From positions 1-12,111 of the forward strand of contig JBJKRP010000398.1 of assembly GCA_046704565.1 (NCBI GenBank): a stretch of DNA of 12,111 nt, given 5' to 3'. This DNA is from FEN-1297 sp046704565 (lineage in GTDB: Bacteria > Bacteroidota > Ignavibacteria > Ignavibacteriales > Ignavibacteriaceae). How positions within the stretch are numbered: position 1 is the first letter of the stretch; every line of letters starts with the position of its first letter. Shown piece after piece: positions 1-6,306 of this stretch. The notes beneath the pieces are model-generated. The model ran no database searches and was not told where the DNA came from. It worked only from the letters and a program-made list of their open reading frames with translations. Both the position numbers and the translations under genes were made by a program.

Positions 1-2
1 CT

Positions 3-821
3 GAAAAAGTTTCAATTGAACTTGGAAGTGTACAGATTACTTTACTTCTTCCGTTGTGGGGGCGCGCCATTGAAGCACAAAAAAGAAACCCACTAATAAA
101 TGATAAAACTGCACAAGATATTATAAATAAAATTGATTATGATTTTACAAAAATAGCCGGGGGAATTCAAAACGTTACACAATATGAGTGGATAGTACGA
201 AGCATACATATAGATAGAACTATAAATGAATTCTTAGTCAAATATCCGAAAGCTACGATAGTAAATATTGGCTGCGGACTAGATACAACATTTGAAAGAG
301 TAGATAATGGAGAACTGTCCTGGTATGATTTGGATTTACCAGATGTAATTGAATTAAGGAAGAAATTTATTTCAGAAGGTAAAAGAAGAAAATTTATATC
401 GCGTTCATTCCTTGATGATAGTTGGTTTAGTGAGTTACACATCGAAGATAATGTTCTTTTTATGGCAGCGGGATTACTTTATTATCTTGAAGAAAATCAG
501 ATTAAGGAGATTTTCAACAAAATTTCTTTAGCTTTTCCCGGAAGTGAATTTATCTTTGATGCAGCTTCATCAATTGGCGTTAAGATATCAAATAAAAAAG
601 TCATACAGAGTAGCGGTCTGGATGAAAAATCGTTTTTACAATGGGGCTTGGAAAATGCATTAGAAATTTCTAAATGGAATAATAGAATTGAAGTATTAAA
701 AGAATATCCTATGTTTAAAAGAATGATGAAGGGATTAAGGCTTAAAGATAAAATCATAGCTTTTATATCCGATAAATATCATATAATGTATATGGTTCAT
801 TTAAAATTCTTAAAAATGTAA
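3..821 (+). CDS. SAM-dependent methyltransferase, leucine carboxyl methyltransferase-like (5' partial)
   Basis: This is a class I SAM-dependent methyltransferase resembling the PPM1/leucine carboxyl methyltransferase (LCM) family; its substrate cannot be told from sequence. The frame is open to the left edge of the window. The 17 codons before the TTG at 54 read EKVSIELGSVQITLLLP, which fits the usual N-terminal segment of this family, so the true start lies just upstream of the window and the TTG is not the start. Counting from the first visible codon, the SAM-binding motif NIGCGLDT lies near residues 88-95. The acidic WYDLDLPDVIELRK segment that follows is typical of LCM-type enzymes. The family is about 270 residues, so only a few residues are missing. 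The gene ends at TAA 819-821, followed directly by a structured gap. It appears intact otherwise and is the first visible member of the co-directional array. Confidence 0.85.
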   Translation, partial: EKVSIELGSVQITLLLPLWGRAIEAQKRNPLINDKTAQDIINKIDYDFTKIAGGIQNVTQYEWIVRSIHIDRTINEFLVKYPKATIVNIGCGLDTTFERVDNGELSWYDLDLPDVIELRKKFISEGKRRKFISRSFLDDSWFSELHIEDNVLFMAAGLLYYLEENQIKEIFNKISLAFPGSEFIFDAASSIGVKISNKKVIQSSGLDEKSFLQWGLENALEISKWNNRIEVLKEYPMFKRMMKGLRLKDKIIAFISDKYHIMYMVHLKFLKM

Positions 822-1095
822 AACGCATTTAATCAGCCAATCAAGCGGACGCCCCCGATATTCATCGAGGCAAGCTATTTTCGCATTTGGCTTTTTATAA
901 AATTAAAAATTAGTCATTCCGTTTCGGCTAACTTGTTCAAAGTTGCTGTTCTAATTAATAAACTTGCAAACTGCGCTTACAATGAAAGTTAAGCAGAGTT
1001 TGCTAAATTATCGGCAGTTGTTATCTATGCGACTTCGTTGTGCTGGAGCGCGGTTATTGGCAAGCCGTTAAACCGTTGACATCGTAGAGGTAAAT
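822..1095 (+). repeat. Structured intergenic region, candidate attC-like site 1
   Basis: No gene is visible here. Left of centre, GCCAATCAAGCGG (836-848) is partly complementary to GCGGTTATTGGC (1050-1061), with GCCAAT/ATTGGC exact. The right side continues to GCCGTTAAAC, and its GTTAAAC (1067-1073) fits the integron R' consensus GTTRRRY. It lies 22 nt before the next ATG. Between the arms are a palindrome CCCCGAT/ATCGAGG (853-870, one mismatch) and the motif ATTTTCGCATTTGGC (877-891), both of which recur in other gaps. At about 240 bp it is longer than a usual attC, so it may be composite or diverged. The attC reading is inference. Confidence 0.4.
1050..1073 (+). other. attC R'-like 3' end, copy 1
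   Basis: This segment starts GCGGTTATTGGC and ends GCCGTTAAAC. It aligns with the elements at 3801-3824 and 8704-8726 (shared GCGG(C)TTA followed by GTTA). The terminal GTTAAAC matches the R' core site consensus GTTRRRY exactly. Confidence 0.45.
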
Positions 1096-2073
1096 ATGAA
1101 GAAATATCTTATTTTTTTATTTGTATTAAACATATCCTATAGCCAACAAGGGGAATTAGTATGGAATTCATTTCCATCAATTAATATTAATAGAGCATTT
1201 CATTCAATGGCAGTCGCTTGCGGGAAAATTTATATTATTGGGGGCAGTACTGGCGGGAAAAACGAATTTATGGACACATCTTCTGTTGAAATGTATGAGC
1301 CGCAAATAAATCAATGGATTTATAAGACGAGTATGCCGGAAGCAATTACTACATCGTGTGCGGTATCAATTAATGATAAAATTTATGTAGTTGGGGGACA
1401 ACAAAATACTTTTAAGAATAGAACTGCAAAAGTTTTGATGTATGATTGCGCGTTGGATAAGTGGGAATATAAATCTTCAATGAACATAGCCAGAGCATTT
1501 CACAGTCTTGCAGCACTTAATAATAAATTGTATGCAATAGGAGGAAGAGAAAAAACAGAGGAAATAAATTCTAAGCAGAAAGATTCGTTGGCAGTATATA
1601 CAATAGAGGAATATGATATAAAAAATGACAAATGGATAATTAAAAAAGTATTACCTTTCAAGCATTTTTCAATTGGTGCAGTAACTATTAAAGATAAAAT
1701 TTATATTCTTTCCGATACTACAGATAATAATATGCTAGATAAATCAGCAATATTGGAAGAGTACGACCCGGTTAAAAATACTCTTACATTAAAAGCTGCT
1801 CTTACGCCATCCAAATGTGATGTCGGTATTGCAGCATATAAAAATAAAGTATATGTTTTGGGAGGATGGTACAAAAACTCTCTTTCTACCGTTGAGGAAT
1901 ATGATGCAGCTAACGATAAGTGGGAAGAAAAAACAGGAATGCCTTATAAAGTACAAAATCTTCAGGCAGTTACTCTTGATAATAAAATTTATGTATCCGG
2001 AGGGATAATTTATAAATCCGGCGGTAATGAGAAAAAAGATGATGTATTTGTCTATTATCCTGAGCGTGATTAA
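1096..2073 (+). CDS. Secreted Kelch-repeat beta-propeller protein
   Basis: This is an exported protein of 325 residues made almost entirely of Kelch repeats, predicted to fold as a single six-bladed beta-propeller. Residues 1-16 form a signal peptide (MKKYLIFLFVLNISYS), cleaved before QQG. Six repeat units follow, with the (V/A)YxxGG-type signature at about 45-50, 96-101, 145-150, 202-207 (degenerate, ILSD instead of a GG pair), 252-257 and 298-303. Most are followed by the expected E-x-YD and NDKW-type strands. Six is the usual number to close a propeller, so the gene looks complete. No extra domain or sorting tail is present. The start is supported by AGAGG at 1086-1090, 5 nt upstream. Such propellers usually bind protein or sugar ligands or act like galactose-oxidase/N-acetylneuraminate epimerase folds; no catalytic residues can be assigned here. 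The gene stands alone between two structured gaps. Confidence 0.9.
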   Translation: MKKYLIFLFVLNISYSQQGELVWNSFPSININRAFHSMAVACGKIYIIGGSTGGKNEFMDTSSVEMYEPQINQWIYKTSMPEAITTSCAVSINDKIYVVGGQQNTFKNRTAKVLMYDCALDKWEYKSSMNIARAFHSLAALNNKLYAIGGREKTEEINSKQKDSLAVYTIEEYDIKNDKWIIKKVLPFKHFSIGAVTIKDKIYILSDTTDNNMLDKSAILEEYDPVKNTLTLKAALTPSKCDVGIAAYKNKVYVLGGWYKNSLSTVEEYDAANDKWEEKTGMPYKVQNLQAVTLDNKIYVSGGIIYKSGGNEKKDDVFVYYPERD

Positions 2074-2501
2074 AATATGGATTTAAGAACTTTTAAGAAA
2101 AGGTATTTCAAGATAATCAAACAAACGCCTGCATAGCGGCGAGTTGTTTTCGCACCTGCCTAAAAACCACTGATAGTTAATTCGGCAGGCAGGTTCGGCT
2201 TTTTCGTTCGGCATGCGGGATAAAAATGTTAAGAAGCAGTTAGTTAAAGGTAATTTTAATAAAATAAATATTTTGTATCTTAAAATTATTATCTTAAGTG
2301 CTAAATTTTCGGGTTGGCTAGCCCCCCGATAAAATCGGGGCAAGCTGTGTCGTCAATCTTCGTCAGGTTGTTGGTTTTATGAAAAGTTTATAGTTACTAA
2401 AAGTAATTGTCCGCCGGCATTCTTTCTCCGGGTCGATAGACTCCCTTAGAGTTTGCCGGATTCTAACGAGCTGCCGGTTCATGGCAATTATTAGCTGCAA
2501 T
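2074..2501 (+). repeat. Gene-free structured region with several palindromes
   Basis: This 428-base gap contains no convincing gene. It holds AACAAACGCC (2120-2129), which resembles the 5' end of Vibrio-type attC sites. It also holds the recurring GTTTTCGCACCTGCC motif (2146-2160), an inverted repeat ACCTGCC (2154-2160)/GGCAGGT (2188-2194), and a perfect palindrome CCCCGAT-AAA-ATCGGGG (2324-2340) followed by CAAGC. A further GC-rich stretch, GCCGGATTCTAACGAGC, ends just before the next gene. The same kinds of element occur in the other gaps, so the region is read as one or two diverged attC-like sites, but no clean R' core is visible. Confidence 0.35.
2324..2340. repeat. CCCCGAT/ATCGGGG palindrome
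   Basis: This is a perfect 7-bp inverted repeat with a 3-base loop, followed by CAAGC. Near-copies sit at 853-870 (one mismatch, also followed by CAAGC) and 8478-8495 (perfect, followed by CAGAC). All three lie in gaps between genes. Confidence 0.7.
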
Positions 2502-3701
2502 ATGAAAAAAAACAAACGGAACAAATTATTTATAATGTCCTTAAGAATTTTACTATTTAGTACATTCCTTTTTTCTACTTGTATTACACTGGCACAAGGT
2601 AATAAAAAAGAAAAAGATATTAGGCTTTTTATTCAAGCTAAAATTTCTAATTATAAAATTCCGGGAATGGCGGCAAGCATTGTTGCCGGAGATAGTATTA
2701 AATGGAAGGGAGCTTTTGGATACGCAGACATAAAAAATAAAAAGTTATTTAGTACCCGGACAGTAATAAATATTGCTTCGGTAAGTAAAACTTTTGTTGG
2801 TTTTGCAATAATGATTGCTATTGACAAAAGATTAATTAACCTCGATGATAATATAAATTTGTACATTGATAATTATAAAATTAGAAACCCAAATATTTCT
2901 TTGAAGCCTATGAATATTACGATAAGAAATTTGGCGACGCATACATCCGGAATAATTGACCGGCATGAAATCTATATGAAATCCTATGTAAATATTAATA
3001 ATTCAAGAGACCAACTTTCTGATTTCTTATTTAATTATTTATCGCCGTTTGGGGATAGTTACTCTAAAAGTAATTTTATTTCATACAGACCCGGAATTCA
3101 TTATCAATATTGTAATATTGGAGCTGCACTAAGTGCAGAAGTTTTATCGAAAGCGGCGAAAACCTATTTCAATGATTTTTGTAAAAAATATATTTTTCAA
3201 CCTCTTGAGATGAATAATACGGGGTGGTTTCTTTCCGATATTAAACCCGGAACTCTCTCAAAGCTGTATAATGAAAATATGAATGCAATACCCCTTTACA
3301 ATTTAATAACCTATCCGGATGGGGGCTTAAGGACAAATATAGACGATCTTTCTAAATTTCTAATTATGGTCATGAATCATGGTGAGTTTAAAGGGAAAAG
3401 ATTAATAAGTTCTTCAAGTGTTTATGAAATGATTAAACCACAGTTTAAAGGTTCAACCGTCCCGGATAATATTGATATAGCATCCTTTAACCAAGGGATT
3501 TTTTGGCATATTGATAAAAGTAGTAAGATTGGAATGCTTATTGGGCATACAGGCGGGGATCCAGGAATTACATCATATATGTATTTTTCGCCATTATATA
3601 ATACGGGCGTAATATTGATTATAAATAAGTCTTTAACTAATCGGGAAACAATTTGTATAAAAGATATTCTTACAAAGCTTTGGGAATTTGCATTGGGCTA
3701 A
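2502..3701 (+). CDS. Exported serine hydrolase, beta-lactamase class C / esterase fold
   Basis: This is a serine hydrolase of the beta-lactamase family (Pfam Beta-lactamase, PF00144), which includes class C beta-lactamases, D-aminopeptidases, carboxypeptidases and esterases. Counted from the ATG at 2502 it has 399 residues. All three catalytic motifs are present: S93-V-S-K96 (nucleophile motif), Y203-C-N205 and H349-T-G351 (the KTG-equivalent box, as HTGGDPG). Residues about 10-32 form a hydrophobic signal peptide ending ITLAQG, so it acts outside the cytoplasm. The HTG box and lack of extra class C landmarks favour an esterase or peptidase-like role over true antibiotic hydrolysis, but substrate cannot be decided. 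An in-frame ATG at 2481 would add seven residues before the signal peptide, and one at 2535 would give a more compact signal peptide. No strong Shine-Dalgarno separates them; 2502 is preferred because MKKNKRNK gives a basic n-region. Confidence 0.88.
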   Translation: MKKNKRNKLFIMSLRILLFSTFLFSTCITLAQGNKKEKDIRLFIQAKISNYKIPGMAASIVAGDSIKWKGAFGYADIKNKKLFSTRTVINIASVSKTFVGFAIMIAIDKRLINLDDNINLYIDNYKIRNPNISLKPMNITIRNLATHTSGIIDRHEIYMKSYVNINNSRDQLSDFLFNYLSPFGDSYSKSNFISYRPGIHYQYCNIGAALSAEVLSKAAKTYFNDFCKKYIFQPLEMNNTGWFLSDIKPGTLSKLYNENMNAIPLYNLITYPDGGLRTNIDDLSKFLIMVMNHGEFKGKRLISSSSVYEMIKPQFKGSTVPDNIDIASFNQGIFWHIDKSSKIGMLIGHTGGDPGITSYMYFSPLYNTGVILIINKSLTNRETICIKDILTKLWEFALG

Positions 3702-3868
3702 GTTGAGTTGGTTGTTGCCTTAGTTGTGTACAAAAGAATTTTCGCACCTCCGGCTTAATCTTTGGTATTAGCGATAAATGCAACCTGCTTGTTTTGGACT
3801 GCGGCTTAATTGCGGTCGTTAGGCTTACAGCTAAGCAAGTATTTTATAGAATTAAATTGGAGTCCATT
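3702..3868 (+). repeat. Candidate attC-like site 2
   Basis: This gap runs from the serine hydrolase stop to the next start. It contains the recurring ATTTTCGCACCTCCGGC motif (3738-3754) and a direct repeat CGGCTTAAT (3751-3759 and 3802-3810). It ends in the best attC-like core of the window, at 3801-3824. GGCTAAG right at the preceding stop codon is a weak candidate for the R'' partner. The length of about 120 bp from stop to core is within the normal attC range. Confidence 0.5.
3801..3824 (+). other. attC L'/R'-like 3' end, copy 2 (best match)
   Basis: This segment starts GCGGCTTAATTGCGG and ends CGTTAGGC. GTTAGGC (3818-3824) is a textbook integron R' core site, and the GGCTTA-type L' segment precedes it at the usual spacing. 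The next start codon is 44 nt downstream. Confidence 0.6.
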
Positions 3869-4456
3869 ATGAAAAAAATAATTGTAGCTTTGTTTGTAAT
3901 TGCAATTATTATTACTGGCTTGTTAATCGCTGAGAATAACAATCCAATTCCACAAGGATGGTTCCCTGCCGGAAGTAATCCATCGGAATATGAAATGGGG
4001 ATGGATAATTCAGTCTTTGAACATGGGAAATCATGTGCATATATCAAATCAAAATCTCCAAAAGAAAATGAGTTTGGTACATTAATGCAGACTATTAGTG
4101 CAGAAAATTATTTAGGGAAAAGATTAAGATTATCTGGCTACATCAAAAGTGAAGATGTTAAAGGAGAAACTGGGATGTGGATGAGAATAGACGGAGAGAA
4201 TAATCAACGATTAGGTTTTGACAACATGGAAAATAGAGCAATCAAAGGGACAACAGATTGGAAGAAATATGAAATTGTTTTAGATATTCCATCAAATAGT
4301 AAATCAATAAATTATGGTGTATTATTAGGTGGAGTTGGAAAAGTATGGTTTGATAATTTTCATTTGGAAGAAGTCAATAAAAATGTCCCTGTTACCAATT
4401 TAATGAAAGAGAAACAATTACCCAATAAGCCAATTAATATGGATTTTGAAGAATAA
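3869..4456 (+). CDS. Membrane-anchored or secreted jelly-roll (carbohydrate-binding-like) protein
   Basis: This is a 195-residue protein with an N-terminal hydrophobic segment (residues about 3-20, KKIIVALFVIAIIITGLLIA) that is either an uncleaved anchor or a signal peptide. It is followed by one domain of about 150 residues. The domain carries sequence typical of a galactose-binding-like jelly roll often seen attached to AraC/HTH regulators and other proteins: GWFPAGSNPSEYEMG, FGTLMQTISAENYLGKRLR, MWMRIDG, LGFDNM and GTTDWKKYEIVLDIP. This recognition is from memory of the pattern, not a search. Here the domain stands alone, without a DNA-binding or enzymatic partner. The start is chosen at the ATG with GGAG at 3859-3862, 6 nt upstream; the longer frame from TTG 3794 would run through the attC-like core and is rejected. 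It is the next single-gene unit of the array. Its ligand and role are unknown. Confidence 0.75.
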   Translation: MKKIIVALFVIAIIITGLLIAENNNPIPQGWFPAGSNPSEYEMGMDNSVFEHGKSCAYIKSKSPKENEFGTLMQTISAENYLGKRLRLSGYIKSEDVKGETGMWMRIDGENNQRLGFDNMENRAIKGTTDWKKYEIVLDIPSNSKSINYGVLLGGVGKVWFDNFHLEEVNKNVPVTNLMKEKQLPNKPINMDFEE

Positions 4457-4697
4457 ATAAGCCGAACCTCTTTAATAAGTAAAAAGTGAAGTCGTTAAAA
4501 TAGAATAATATTCACCGGCTCGAAACAGACCGCTTCATGCAGTAGAATTCTTTATGGAAATAATTAAATTATTTATCCGGCAGCGTTGTGTTTTAACAAC
4601 TTGCCCCGGGAATCGGGACAACACGCCGTTATAAACCTTATAATTGTAATTGGCAAATAATCTTACTAAATTGGCAATTATAAAAAAGAGAAAAAAT
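4457..4697 (+). repeat. Candidate attC-like gap plus promoter region of the toxin-antitoxin pair
   Basis: No gene is visible. The left part is AT-rich without clear signals. At 4583-4626 a GC-rich stretch contains GCCCCGGGAATCGGGAC (4603-4619), a relative of the CCCCGAT palindromes. CAACACGCCGTTATAAAC ends at 4635, close to the GCCGTTAAAC end of site 1, but the core fits the GTTRRRY consensus poorly. The right part (4639-4682) is a candidate operator, described separately. Confidence 0.35.
4639..4682 (+). promoter_or_regulatory. Candidate promoter/operator of the AbrB-PIN operon
   Basis: A perfect 8-bp inverted repeat, TATAATTG (4639-4646) and CAATTATA (4675-4682), encloses a perfect 9-bp direct repeat AATTGGCAA (4648-4656 and 4669-4677). 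The direct repeats are spaced 21 bp apart, two helical turns. TATAAT at 4639-4644 could serve as a -10 box, with GGGACA (4615-4620) as a weak -35 at 18 bp spacing. A dimeric AbrB-type antitoxin often represses its own promoter at such repeats, so this is a likely autoregulatory site. The repeats are seen directly; the function is inferred. Confidence 0.45.
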
Positions 4698-4955
4698 ATG
4701 GTGACTACATTAGATAAATTTGGTCGATTAAGTATCCCGAAAAGATTTCGTGAACACCTGGGAATAAATGATGGAACTAATTTGAACATTTCGGAAGACG
4801 GCAAGCGAATTGTCATAGAGTTAGTTAAAGAAAAATCCCCGATTGTTAATAGAGACGGGATTCTTGTTTTCACCGGTAAATTAGAAGATAAAAAAGATTT
4901 GCTGATAAAGTCAGATAGAAATAGAAGGACGAGAAAATTATTAACAAATGAGTAA
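4698..4955 (+). CDS. AbrB/MazE-type antitoxin (VapB-like)
   Basis: This is a small DNA-binding antitoxin of 85 residues with an N-terminal SpoVT/AbrB swapped-hairpin domain. Residues 6-23 (DKFGRLSIPKRFREHLGI) match the hallmark of that fold, followed by GTNLNISEDGKRIVIE. The C-terminal half (about 45-85) is charged and lysine/arginine-rich, as expected for the part that wraps the toxin. The ATG at 4698 is chosen because it places the AbrB domain at the N-terminus; the frame opens earlier, at 4650, but those extra residues would be encoded by the repeat-rich control region. The gene is followed after 5 nt by the PIN toxin, so the two are one operon. Its role would be to neutralise the toxin and to repress the operon at the repeats upstream. 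Confidence 0.88.
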   Translation: MVTTLDKFGRLSIPKRFREHLGINDGTNLNISEDGKRIVIELVKEKSPIVNRDGILVFTGKLEDKKDLLIKSDRNRRTRKLLTNE

Positions 4956-4960
4956 TAAAC

Positions 4961-5395
4961 TTGAAAATTTTATTTGATAGCTCGATTTTAATCGCGGCAT
5001 TTATTGAATCACATCCTAAGCATAAATCTGCATTACTATCTTTGACGAAAGCTAAAAACGAAGAATTCGAGTTATTAATATCTTCACATTCAATATTAGA
5101 GATTTTCAGCGTCTTAACCAGCGCTCCATTCAAACCGAGAATTACCCCAAACATCGCAAAACAAATAATAGATAATAATATTAAGAATCTTGCAAGGACT
5201 ATTTACCTTACCGATAAAGATTACTTCAAAGTAATAGATAGAATGAACACTTTAAATTTCTCCGGTGGAATTATTTATGATGCAATAATAGTCGAGTGCG
5301 CTTTGAAAGCACAAGCAGATGAGATATTAACGTTAAATTCAAAAGACTTTATAAAGCTGACTAACGATTTTCCAATCAAGGTAAACACAATTTAA
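4961..5395 (+). CDS. PIN-domain ribonuclease toxin (VapC-like)
   Basis: This is a PIN-domain endoribonuclease of 144 residues, the toxin half of a type II VapBC-like pair. The acidic metal-binding residues of PIN nucleases are visible: D6 (MKILFDSSILIAAF), E47 (SHSILEIFSVL), D107 (IYDAIIVECALKAQAD) and D129 in TLNSKDF, equivalent to the common TxNxxDF motif. Length is normal for VapC. The start is a TTG, 5 nt after the antitoxin stop; no in-frame ATG lies near, and starting here puts the first catalytic aspartate at residue 6, as usual. This tight spacing and the weak start codon would favour translational coupling and lower toxin yield. VapC enzymes typically cleave tRNA or rRNA, but the target here is unknown. 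Toxin-antitoxin pairs are common in integron cassette arrays, where they stabilise the array. Confidence 0.92.
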   Translation: MKILFDSSILIAAFIESHPKHKSALLSLTKAKNEEFELLISSHSILEIFSVLTSAPFKPRITPNIAKQIIDNNIKNLARTIYLTDKDYFKVIDRMNTLNFSGGIIYDAIIVECALKAQADEILTLNSKDFIKLTNDFPIKVNTI

Positions 5396-5531
5396 AATAA
5401 AAGGTTTACAACAGGCGCATGCTAACGAACTAACTCCAGTTGAGGAGTAAGAATTACGCCGGAGCGTTGAACTCGTTTCTGTAAATAAAAACTTTATTGC
5501 AGCGCCATTTGGGCATAATAGGAGATTAGAT
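5396..5531 (+). repeat. Candidate attC-like hairpin 3
   Basis: This is an imperfect inverted repeat: AACGAACTAACTCC (5423-5436) against GGAGCGTTGAACTCGTTT (5461-5478), about 24 bases apart, with an inner CTCC/GGAG pair. It follows the toxin stop directly. The overall length (about 135 bp) suits an attC site, but no good GTTRRRY core is present before the next gene, so it is only a candidate. Confidence 0.35.
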
Positions 5532-6149
5532 ATGAATAAATTATTTCTGATTATATCAACGTCCGTAAACAGATGTAAGAATTATATAATAAGTGTGTTT
5601 GCTGTTTATTGCGTTTCATGCTTGATTGGAATTATAATGGTACAAACAAATAATAATTTTGCACTTGCACAAAGAGATAAAATTGTTGGTACTGCAACAA
5701 ATAAAGATAAAGCTTCAATAAATTATCAAGAGGGAAAACATTTGACTGCTGCATTATACGATTTTACAGGGAATTTATTTATTGGTGCAACGCAAACCTT
5801 TTTAGGTGCGGGTATAGTAATTCCATATTTTACCGTATCATTCCAGGGTTGGGTAGGAGGGATTGTATCGGTAAATAATTTGCATAAGAGCAGGTTAAAA
5901 AAGCTTGAATCAGCATCATATTATTTCATTGTATTATTACTGCAATTTATAGCTTATTCATTGTCAATAGGAGCGGGGATAAAAACGGGAATAGAATTGT
6001 ACACACAAAATAAATTGATAAGCTGGAAACTATGGAAATATAAGATAAGAAAAGAGAATTTATTAGATGTTAGAAATATATATATGTTAAGCATACCTAT
6101 ATTTTTCATAGCCTCGTTTTTTGAATTTTTTTCCTCATGGAATATTTAA
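5532..6149 (+). CDS. SpoIIM-like (DUF95) integral membrane protein
   Basis: This is a 205-residue membrane protein. Hydrophobic segments lie at about 18-38, 76-103, 128-155 and 183-203. The stretch from residue 83 to 113 (FIGATQTFLGAGIVIPYF, then QGWVGGIVSV) and the later ESASYYFIVLLLQFIAYSLS plus GAGIKTG resemble the two conserved helical blocks of the stage II sporulation protein M / DUF95 family (a glycine-rich helix pair, then an E-x-P/S-type helix with LG-rich end). The match is by eye and moderate. Outside spore-formers such proteins are of unknown function and often sit near membrane-remodelling genes; no such neighbour is seen here. The start is well supported by GGAG at 5521-5524, 7 nt upstream of the ATG. 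Residues 39-75 form a hydrophilic, probably extracytoplasmic loop. If not SpoIIM-like, it is simply an unknown four-helix membrane protein. Confidence 0.7.
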   Translation: MNKLFLIISTSVNRCKNYIISVFAVYCVSCLIGIIMVQTNNNFALAQRDKIVGTATNKDKASINYQEGKHLTAALYDFTGNLFIGATQTFLGAGIVIPYFTVSFQGWVGGIVSVNNLHKSRLKKLESASYYFIVLLLQFIAYSLSIGAGIKTGIELYTQNKLISWKLWKYKIRKENLLDVRNIYMLSIPIFFIASFFEFFSSWNI

Positions 6150-6306
6150 AAAATATGTAACAAAAAAAATGCCATAACAAAGCATTTTAAGCCGGCAGCC
6201 ACATGGTGGTAAACTGTATACACACCTGCCTACAGGCAGGCAGTGTCGGTCGTAAGACTCCGATTGTAATGTAAACTCTATAGAACATCTCTTTCAGGAA
6301 GGACTT
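6150..6306 (+). repeat. Candidate attC-like site 4
   Basis: After the stop, GCCATAACAAAGC (6171-6183) resembles the left end of Vibrio-type attC sites. A perfect CCTGCC (6225-6230)/GGCAGG (6235-6240) hairpin follows, then GTCGGTCGTAAGAC, where a GTTRRRY core would be expected but is not intact. The CACCTGCC/GGCAGG element also occurs at 2153-2194, and GGCAGGCAG recurs near 9812. Confidence 0.35.

Noticed and set aside
54..56. TTG as the start of the methyltransferase
   Set aside because: The frame is open to base 3 and the 17 upstream codons look like the conserved N-terminus of the family.
2083..2343. Minus-strand 86-residue frame
   Set aside because: It lies wholly within a repeat-rich gap, encodes the palindromes and has no domain-like pattern or ribosome binding site.
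2502..3701. Calling the serine hydrolase an antibiotic beta-lactamase
   Set aside because: The SxxK, YxN and HTG motifs are shared with esterases and peptidases of the same fold; nothing here shows antibiotic hydrolysis.
3794..3868. N-terminal extension of the jelly-roll protein from TTG 3794
   Set aside because: It would translate the attC-like core; the ATG at 3869 has a proper ribosome binding site and starts the hydrophobic segment.
6225..6240. CCTGCC/GGCAGG hairpin as an insertion sequence end or rho-independent terminator
   Set aside because: There is no transposase, no target duplication and no T-run; it fits the family of gap palindromes better.
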